Source: JBFWVD01 sp050246915
Lineage (GTDB): Bacteria; Actinomycetota; Acidimicrobiia; Acidimicrobiales; Ilumatobacteraceae
Length of the DNA stretch: 10,394 nt
Assembly: GCA_050246915.1 (NCBI GenBank)
Contig: JBFWVD010000128.1
Span: 1-10,394 of the forward strand
Direction of reading: 5' to 3'
A model generated the notes under the pieces. That model searched no databases. It was not told where the DNA came from and saw nothing but the letters and a program-made list of their open reading frames with translations. This document shows, piece after piece, positions 5,179 through 10,394 of the stretch. The position numbers and the translations under genes were made by a program. Every line of letters begins with the position of its first letter. The first letter of the stretch is position 1.

Positions 5179-6048
5179 GTGGGATATCTGGAAGATCGAG
5201 CAGGCTTGGCGGGCAAGGTGTGTGTGGTCACCGGTGGGGCAGGTGGGCTCGGCTGGCCCATCAGCCGAGACCTGGCCAAGGCCGGCTGCCATGTCGCGGT
5301 GTGCGACAGAGACGCCGACGCGGTGGCCGCCATCACCGCGGAGCTGGCGTCGTTCGGCAGCAAGACCTTGGTAGTGCACGCCGATGTACGTGAGCCCGAG
5401 GCCATGGAGGCGTTCTTCGCTCAGATCGACGAGGTGTTCGGACGCGTCGACTGCCTCATCACCGTGCCCGGTGGTGGGTTCGTCACACCGCTCATGAACA
5501 CCAATGCCAAGGGCTGGAACGCCATCGTGCGCCAGAACTTCACCCACGTCGTGGACACCACCCAGCACGCCGTGCGGCGCATGCGAGCGCAGGGCACGGG
5601 CGGGAGCATCGTGTACATCACCTCGGTCGAGGCACATCGTGCCGTGCCGAACCGGGCGATCTATGGAGCCATGAAGGCGGGTCTCACCAATCTGGCGATG
5701 ACACTGTCCCTCGAGTTGGGCCCGGAGAACATCCGCATCAACACTGTCGCCCCCGACATCTTCCCGACGCCGGCGGCCAACGGCGACAACTTCGGCGAGG
5801 CGGGATCACCGCGCAACGAGATGATCGCACGCATCTCCATCCCGATGGGCCGGTTCGGCACTGGTGAGGACCTTTCGGGCTGCCTGCTGTTCTTGGCGTC
5901 GGATCTGTCGTCGTATGTGAGCGGCACCACCATCCACGTGGATGGGGCCACGCTGGCATCGAGCGGTTGGTTCAACTTCCCCGAGGGCGGGTTCATGAAC
6001 ACGCCTCCGACATGGCTGTTGGATGCCGCTCCACCGTACGGGGACTGA
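5179..6048 (+). CDS. Short-chain dehydrogenase/reductase with altered NNAG region
   Basis: The protein has 289 residues from GTG 5179, preceded by GGGAGG with a short spacer of about 4 bases. Cofactor loop TGGAGGLG is at 18-25, and VCDRD (41-45) puts Asp43 where NAD(H)-specific SDRs carry it. Catalytic residues N120, Ser149, Tyr162 and Lys166 (YGAMK) are all in place. The usual NNAG motif is replaced by TVPGGG (95-100), which lacks both Asn. A C-terminal extension after HVDGATLASSGWF (253-265) ends in a Pro-rich tail, longer than minimal SDRs. It probably oxidises or reduces a hydroxyl or keto intermediate. It is divergently placed to the six-gene operon across a shared regulatory region, so co-regulation with it is likely but inferred. 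Reading further upstream to 5107 is possible but would cover the dyad and has no RBS. Confidence 0.88.
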   Translation: MGYLEDRAGLAGKVCVVTGGAGGLGWPISRDLAKAGCHVAVCDRDADAVAAITAELASFGSKTLVVHADVREPEAMEAFFAQIDEVFGRVDCLITVPGGGFVTPLMNTNAKGWNAIVRQNFTHVVDTTQHAVRRMRAQGTGGSIVYITSVEAHRAVPNRAIYGAMKAGLTNLAMTLSLELGPENIRINTVAPDIFPTPAANGDNFGEAGSPRNEMIARISIPMGRFGTGEDLSGCLLFLASDLSSYVSGTTIHVDGATLASSGWFNFPEGGFMNTPPTWLLDAAPPYGD

Positions 6049-6066
6049 GCCCATCGAAGCGGGAGG

Positions 6067-8733
6067 TCAGCTCCTGCGGCGCTGGAACGTCTGACGCACC
6101 TTGGCCAGGCGTTCCAACATCCCGGGCCGTTGTTGTACGCCGTCGATGGACGTTGACGAGGTGGGCGATGGTGCAGACCCGCGAGACGCCGGCGTCATCG
6201 ACGGCACATCGGCCACCGCGCGCAGCGCCAGCGACGAGAAGATGAGCCCTGCGTGGGAATAGCCCTGGGGCACGTTCCCCAAGGCCACCTCGCGCTCGGG
6301 GTCGTACTGCTCAGCGAACATGCCGGTCGGCCCGGCGAACTCGCAGTAGCGGTCGTAGAGCACCCGCGCATCGTCGATGCGCCCCACCAGTACCAAGGCC
6401 TCGATGAGCCACGTCGTGCAGATGAGGAAGCCACCTTCACGACCGGGCAGACCGTCGTCGTGCTTGTAGCGATACACGACCGCTCCGTCGCGCAGTTCTC
6501 GCTCGACGCGCGCCACCGTGGAGATGATGCGCGGGTCGTCTGGCGGCAGGAAGCCGGCCAGCACGATCTGCAAGATCGAGGCGTCCATCTCCGGGTCCCC
6601 GTAGACCGCGGTGAACGCCTGCACACCCTCGTGCCAACCGTTGCTGACGACGTCGCCGTGGATGGCGTCTCTGGTGGCCTCCCACCCCTCGGGCACCGGT
6701 CGCGCCGTCGCCTTGGCGATGGCCACGCCACGATCGAACGCCATCCAGCACATGACCTTGGAGTGCACGTGGTGTCGGGGCGAGCGGCGTTCCTCCCAGA
6801 TGCCGTGGTCGGGTTCGCGCCATCGGTTCCCAACGCCGTTGACCAATGCGACGGTGAGGTCCCAGAGCTTGGTCGTGATGACCACGCCGTGGAGCCGGAG
6901 TCGATCGATCAGGTCCACGATCGGGCCGAACATGTCGAGTTGCAGCTGATGTTCGGCCTGGTTGCCGATGCGCACCGGACGAGACCCGCGATAGCCGTTC
7001 AACGTGGGGATGACGGCCTCGGGGAGGAACTCATCACCCGACAACGGATAGAGCGGGCGAAGCCGATCGGCCGAGGGCAGTGTTGCCACGCGATCGCCGA
7101 GCCACTCGAGATAGGCCAGTGCCTCAGCCGAGCTGCCCAGCTCCACCAGCGATCCGGTCACCACCGCCGAGTCGCGGGGCCAGCAGAAGCGATAGTCCCA
7201 GTTGCGCACGCCGCCGAGGACTTCGGGAAGGCTGGTCGTGGCTGCGGCGAGCACGGCACCGGTGGGTTGATGGCACAGCGCCTTCAGTATCAACGCACTA
7301 CGCCTGACCAACGGGTCGGTGGTGTCGAGGCCACTCGCCCACCGGGTCCAGTGCTCGCTGGTCCCCTGTCGGCGCTCACGCTCAGGCCCGGCCAGCGCAT
7401 CGGCCCGCTCGAGCCCCAGGGCCATCTCGAGCACGATCGGCTCACCAGCGCGCACCTCGAAGACAGCTCGCGCCCGATCGTGCAGACCGTCGTTGACGAT
7501 CTCCCAATCCAGATCGGGGGTGTGCAATCGGATCATCTCGGAGGCACCGATCACATCGATGCCGAACTCGGTGGCGACGAGGTGCGCCGGTGCCCGGCCG
7601 AAATCGAGGCGAGGTGCGAACTCGACGCACACCCGGCAGTCACCTTCGAGCACCCGGATGATGTTGGTCCGCCCGACAGGCTCGAACGGACGGCCGAACG
7701 ATGCATCCATGTAGTCGGTGACCCGGAGATCGGCCCAGCGGGTCTCGAGCACCATGCTCTGCCCGACGTATCGCTGATCGAGTGGCGCGCGATACGGGAC
7801 CGGTGCGACGGTGAACGAGCCAGCCGACGCGCCACCGAGCAGCTCGGCGAACACGGCAGGTGAGTCGGGTCGGGGGTGGCACAACCACGTGATGCGAGCA
7901 TCTGGCGTCACCAGCGCCACGGTGCGCTGATCGGACAGGAGGCTGTGTCGCTCGATCTCTGGCGTGCCATCGCCTTCGAGCCAGGAGCGCCGGCGTTCCG
8001 ACAGCTCGGCCAGCATGCGGGCCACGTCGGTCGGTCCGTTGACGACGTGTGCAGCCAAGGTGTCACCGACGCCGACCTTCACCCCGACGTCGGGTCCGAG
8101 CAGCACGCCGAAGCCGTCCTCGTCGGTGATGTCATCGCCGACGAACAGCACGGCGTCGGCGTGGACCTGGCGGCGGATCTGATCGAGGGCGGTGCCCTTG
8201 TCGGTGTCCACCACTGACAACTCGATGACCATCTTGCCGTGACGGACCCGAACGCCGGCCAGAGCCGCCGGGCCGGCGAGGATCTTGTCGACCACGGTCA
8301 TGGCCAGCCGATGCTCGACAAGGCGATAGTGGAACGCAGCGCCGGTCGGCTTCTCCTCGACGAAGGCGCCCGGCGTCTGCACGGCGAGCGCATGCAAATC
8401 TCGCTGCACGGTGTCGCGCAATGAGCGGGCGCGCTGATCGAGTCCATGGGCGAAGCCGGCATCGAACTCTGAGCCATGTGATCCGACCAGGTGGACCTCA
8501 TCGGGGAGCCGGCTGAGCATGGCCAGGTCACGCAACGAGCGACCAGAGATGACGGCGACGTGGGTGTCAGCCATGGCACTGAGGCCGCGCAGCGCCACGA
8601 TCGATTCCCGCAGCGGCACGGCCTTCTCGGGGTCATCGACGATCGGGGCCAGCGTGCCGTCGTAGTCACATGCCACCAGTAGAACCGGGGAGGCGGCGAT
8701 CGAAGCGAGGGCCTGACGGAGCTCTGGGGTCAC
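6067..8733 (-). CDS. Fusion protein: trehalose-6-phosphate phosphatase (OtsB-like) + GH15 glucoamylase/trehalase
   Basis: One frame of 888 residues from GTG 8733. Residues 1-247 are a complete HAD-type trehalose phosphatase: DYDGTLAP (23-30, nucleophile D23 and acid D25), ISGR (62-65), EEKPTGAAFHYR (126-137), DKG (178-180) and GDDITDED (199-206). Residues about 260-840 are a complete GH15 enzyme. The N-terminal beta domain opens with ERHSLLSDQRT and WLCHPRPDSPAVFAELL; the (alpha/alpha)6 barrel has GGVRNWDYRFCWPRD (507-521), GIWEER (644-649, probable general acid Glu647) and GMFAEQYDP (804-812, probable general base Glu808), then LGNVPQGYSHAGL. The tail 841-888 is Ser/Pro/Thr-rich and then basic. 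The first domain should release trehalose and phosphate from trehalose-6-phosphate; the second may hydrolyse trehalose, as mycobacterial GH15 trehalases do, or another alpha-glucoside. No signal peptide, so cytoplasmic. No OtsA is in the window. The RBS is weak (AGGG). Confidence 0.93.
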   Translation of the reverse strand: MTPELRQALASIAASPVLLVACDYDGTLAPIVDDPEKAVPLRESIVALRGLSAMADTHVAVISGRSLRDLAMLSRLPDEVHLVGSHGSEFDAGFAHGLDQRARSLRDTVQRDLHALAVQTPGAFVEEKPTGAAFHYRLVEHRLAMTVVDKILAGPAALAGVRVRHGKMVIELSVVDTDKGTALDQIRRQVHADAVLFVGDDITDEDGFGVLLGPDVGVKVGVGDTLAAHVVNGPTDVARMLAELSERRRSWLEGDGTPEIERHSLLSDQRTVALVTPDARITWLCHPRPDSPAVFAELLGGASAGSFTVAPVPYRAPLDQRYVGQSMVLETRWADLRVTDYMDASFGRPFEPVGRTNIIRVLEGDCRVCVEFAPRLDFGRAPAHLVATEFGIDVIGASEMIRLHTPDLDWEIVNDGLHDRARAVFEVRAGEPIVLEMALGLERADALAGPERERRQGTSEHWTRWASGLDTTDPLVRRSALILKALCHQPTGAVLAAATTSLPEVLGGVRNWDYRFCWPRDSAVVTGSLVELGSSAEALAYLEWLGDRVATLPSADRLRPLYPLSGDEFLPEAVIPTLNGYRGSRPVRIGNQAEHQLQLDMFGPIVDLIDRLRLHGVVITTKLWDLTVALVNGVGNRWREPDHGIWEERRSPRHHVHSKVMCWMAFDRGVAIAKATARPVPEGWEATRDAIHGDVVSNGWHEGVQAFTAVYGDPEMDASILQIVLAGFLPPDDPRIISTVARVERELRDGAVVYRYKHDDGLPGREGGFLICTTWLIEALVLVGRIDDARVLYDRYCEFAGPTGMFAEQYDPEREVALGNVPQGYSHAGLIFSSLALRAVADVPSMTPASRGSAPSPTSSTSIDGVQQRPGMLERLAKVRQTFQRRRS

Positions 8734-8819
8734 GCACCAACCCTACGCAGGCTCTGCGGCCTTCGACCTGGCAACATCATCGGTTCCGGCGATCAGTGAG
8801 CGAGACGGGGTACGACGAG
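8734..8819. other. Divergent intergenic region between the OtsB-GH15 gene and an SDR gene
   Basis: This 86-base gap must hold the promoters for both directions, but I see no convincing -35/-10 pair. The only structure is a small dyad, CGCAG (8746-8750) and CTGCG (8754-8758) with a 3-base centre, close to the weak AGGG leader of the leftward gene. Confidence 0.4.
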
Positions 8820-9635
8820 ATGGCAAAGACCTGGTTCATCACCGGTGCATCGCGTGGGTTCGGGCGTGAGTTCACGCTGGCCGCACTCGGACGGGGCGAC
8901 GCGGTGGCCGCGACGGCGCGTGATGTCGCGGCGTTGCGTGATCTGGTCGAGCGTTTCGGCGGGAGCATCGAGCCCATTGCTCTCGACGTCACCGACCGGG
9001 ACGCGGTACACGCTGCCGTGGCCCGGGCCATCGAGCGTTTTGGTCCGCTCGACGTCGTGGTCAACAACGCCGGGTTCGGTGTGTTCGGCGCGGTCGAGGA
9101 GATCAGCGAGTTCGACATGCGCGCCCTGATGGAGACCAACTTCTTCGGTGCGCTCTGGGTCACCCAGGCGGTACTGCCATCGATGCGGGAAGCGGGCCAT
9201 GGCCACATCGTTCAGATCTCCTCCATCGGGGGTGTGGTGGCGAGCACGGGACTTGGCGCGTACAACGCGTCGAAGCACGCGCTGGAGGGCATCAGCGATG
9301 CCTTGGCCCAGGAGGTCGCGCCCTTCGGAGTGAAGGTGACCTTGGTGGAGCCGGGAGCATTCGGCACCGACTGGTCGGGTGAGTCGGCATTGCACTCGGC
9401 ATCGCTGGATGCCTACGTGCCGTTGCGCGAATCGCTCATGGCCCGGCGCGACAACGCGGCCTATGGCAGCGCAGCGGCAGCCGCGCAATCGTTGTTGCGC
9501 ATCGTCGATTCGCCCGATCCACCCCGACGTGTGTTGTTCGGCGCCGTGGCCTACGACCTGGCGATCAGTGCGTACCAGGAGCGTCTGGCGACGTGGGCCG
9601 AGTGGGAGCGAACGTCTCGCGAGGCGGATGGTTGA
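8820..9635 (+). CDS. Short-chain dehydrogenase/reductase, probably NADPH-preferring
   Basis: The protein has 271 residues from ATG 8820. Cofactor loop TGASRGFG (8-15), the basic pair with Arg34 in TARD after the second strand (suggesting NADP(H)), NNAG (82-85), N107, catalytic Ser135, Tyr148 and Lys152 (YNASK), and EPGAFGTDW (177-185) are all canonical. The length and the long C-terminal helix (YQERLATWAEWER) match the common actinobacterial SDR oxidoreductases annotated without substrate. The frame extends upstream to 8670, but that part overlaps the divergent gene and shows no SDR features; MAKTWFITGASRG is a typical SDR start. The RBS is weak, a GGGG about 9 bases upstream. It stands alone, divergent to the trehalose enzyme and convergent with the diguanylate cyclase, so context gives no substrate. 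Confidence 0.92.
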   Translation: MAKTWFITGASRGFGREFTLAALGRGDAVAATARDVAALRDLVERFGGSIEPIALDVTDRDAVHAAVARAIERFGPLDVVVNNAGFGVFGAVEEISEFDMRALMETNFFGALWVTQAVLPSMREAGHGHIVQISSIGGVVASTGLGAYNASKHALEGISDALAQEVAPFGVKVTLVEPGAFGTDWSGESALHSASLDAYVPLRESLMARRDNAAYGSAAAAAQSLLRIVDSPDPPRRVLFGAVAYDLAISAYQERLATWAEWERTSREADG

Positions 9636-9660
9636 GTCGTATCCAGACACGCTCTCGACG

Positions 9661-10394
9661 TCACCCGGATCCGGGAGGTCCCCCCCATGGGGCGACCACG
9701 ACCCGATCGCGCCCCAATCTTTTCGCCTCGTACAACGCCTGGTCGGCTCGTTCTCGCAGCACGGTGCCATCGACGTGGGCCTCTCCGGCGACACCGGCCG
9801 AGATGGTGACCCGACCAAGTGGCTGCGTGTCGCCGTGCTCGAACATCGTGGAGCGCACCGCGGCGACCAGTCGCTCGGCCACGCTCGATGCTTCTCGGGC
9901 CGACGCACCCGGGAGCAGCACGGCGAACTCTTCGCCGCCGTAGCGGTACACGACGTCGCCGGGCCGCACACTGCTGGCCAACACCTCGGCCACTTGCCGC
10001 AGCAAGGCGTCGCCGGCCGGGTGTCCGTGAGCGTCGTTGAAGGCTTTGAAGTGATCGATGTCCAACATCACGAAGGCGGTCATCGCGCTTCGATCGATGA
10101 GGGCGAGGTCATCGTCCAGCCGTCGGCGGTTGGCGAGAGAGGTCAGTGCATCGGTCACCGTCAGCTTCGACAGGGACTCGTGTCGGTGGGCCTGATCGAG
10201 GGCTGTAGCGACGATGGGGGCAAGGTGGCCGAGTCGTTCGTCGATCGTGTGATCGAACGGCTCATCGGCGATGACCCACAGAACTCCCTTCACCGACCCG
10301 TTGGACGTGACTGCGGTGGCGAGCACGTGATGTTCGCCGTTGGTCGCCATTGCGCTCTTGCCTGAGTCGCTCACGCGATCGATGAGCGCCTCGT
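9661..10394 (-). CDS. GGDEF diguanylate cyclase with probable N-terminal GAF domain (cut by right window edge)
   Basis: The 3' part of a cyclase that makes c-di-GMP from two GTP. Counting from the first visible GTG (10374): TDALTSLANRR (74-84), the metal-binding LDIDHFKAFND (104-114), RPGD (137-140, RxxD inhibitory site exactly five residues before the active site) and GGEEF (146-150), then the final ADQALYEAKRLGRDR (210-224). The enzyme therefore looks active and subject to product inhibition. Residues 14-66 (VLATAVTSNGSVKGVLWVIA, then LAPIVATALDQAHRHE) look like the last strands and the linker helix of a GAF sensor domain. The frame stays open through the edge (EALIDR before the GTG), so the true start lies outside the window and the GTG at 10374 is probably internal. 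The gene converges on the SDR gene with 25 bases between stops. The signal sensed is unknown. Confidence 0.92.
   Translation of the reverse strand, partial: EALIDRVSDSGKSAMATNGEHHVLATAVTSNGSVKGVLWVIADEPFDHTIDERLGHLAPIVATALDQAHRHESLSKLTVTDALTSLANRRRLDDDLALIDRSAMTAFVMLDIDHFKAFNDAHGHPAGDALLRQVAEVLASSVRPGDVVYRYGGEEFAVLLPGASAREASSVAERLVAAVRSTMFEHGDTQPLGRVTISAGVAGEAHVDGTVLRERADQALYEAKRLGRDRVVVAPWGGPPGSG
9664..9692. repeat. Two adjacent palindromes at the 3' end of the diguanylate cyclase gene
   Basis: CCCGGATCCGGG (9664-9675) is a perfect 12-bp palindrome and CCCCATGGGG (9683-9692) a perfect 10-bp one. They encode the Gly/Pro-rich C-terminus of the cyclase and face the convergent gene end 25 bases away. 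No T-run follows, so a terminator function is only possible, not shown. Confidence 0.35.

Noticed and set aside
5017..5637. N-terminal extension of the DUF7064-like protein upstream of ATG 5016
   Set aside because: The extension would run across the divergent regulatory region and antisense to the SDR gene. Its residues do not resemble a folded domain, and ATG 5016 has its own RBS.
6049..6066. Terminator between the convergent SDR and fusion genes
   Set aside because: The 18-base gap has no inverted repeat and no T-run.
6253..7863. Plus-strand open frame of 536 codons
   Set aside because: Fully antisense to the GH15 domain, whose catalytic motifs are clear. The length reflects GC bias, not coding.
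9636..9660. Terminator between the convergent SDR and diguanylate cyclase genes
   Set aside because: The 25-base gap has no stem-loop with a T-run; the nearby palindromes are inside the cyclase coding sequence.
1..10394. CRISPR, defence system, prophage or insertion sequence
   Set aside because: No regularly spaced repeats, nuclease, helicase, transposase or integrase motifs, and no terminal repeats or att-like duplications were seen. All genes look metabolic or signalling.

Overview
The window is GC-rich bacterial DNA with densely packed genes, frequent GTG starts and G/C-rich third codon positions. The protein families (several short-chain dehydrogenases, an ANL-type acyl-CoA ligase, a paired DUF7065/DUF7064-like protein, a trehalose phosphatase fused to a GH15 hydrolase) suggest an actinobacterium. 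An uncultured or environmental lineage such as Acidimicrobiia is my guess; no rRNA or marker gene in the window confirms it. There are ten genes, two of them cut by the window edges. I see no tRNA, rRNA, insertion sequence or CRISPR, and no gene-free stretch over 300 bases.

Region 1 (1-5016, minus strand) is a tight run of six genes, apparently transcribed from the 5017-5178 intergenic region. In transcription order they are: an uncharacterised protein with an RDRAWGPR motif, an acyl-CoA ligase, a flavodoxin, an SDR dehydrogenase, a 2-methylisocitrate-lyase-like enzyme, and the N-terminus of an FAD-dependent oxidoreductase that runs off the left edge. Gaps are 1, 118, 10, 32 and -3 bases, with stop/start or stop/RBS overlaps at several junctions. 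The only real internal gap (2297-2414) holds several small inverted repeats just before the flavodoxin RBS.

Region 2 (5017-6048) is a divergent regulatory region, holding a 14-bp dyad and a possible leftward promoter, followed by a plus-strand SDR gene. The SDR and the six-gene run read as one catabolic module: activation of a carboxylic acid to its CoA ester, redox steps by two SDRs and a flavoprotein, and C-C cleavage by the lyase. The substrate cannot be read from the sequence.

Region 3 (6067-8733, minus strand) is one 888-residue protein that joins a complete trehalose-6-phosphate phosphatase to a complete GH15 glucoamylase/trehalase. It could take trehalose-6-phosphate through trehalose to glucose in one polypeptide. 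Region 4 (8734-9635) is a short divergent gap and a third SDR gene. Region 5 (9661 to the right edge, minus strand) is the 3' part of a diguanylate cyclase with an intact GGEEF site, an RxxD inhibitory site and the end of a probable GAF domain.

The most notable items are the OtsB-GH15 fusion, the unassigned catabolic module with its unknown leading protein, and the competing hairpins before the flavodoxin gene.
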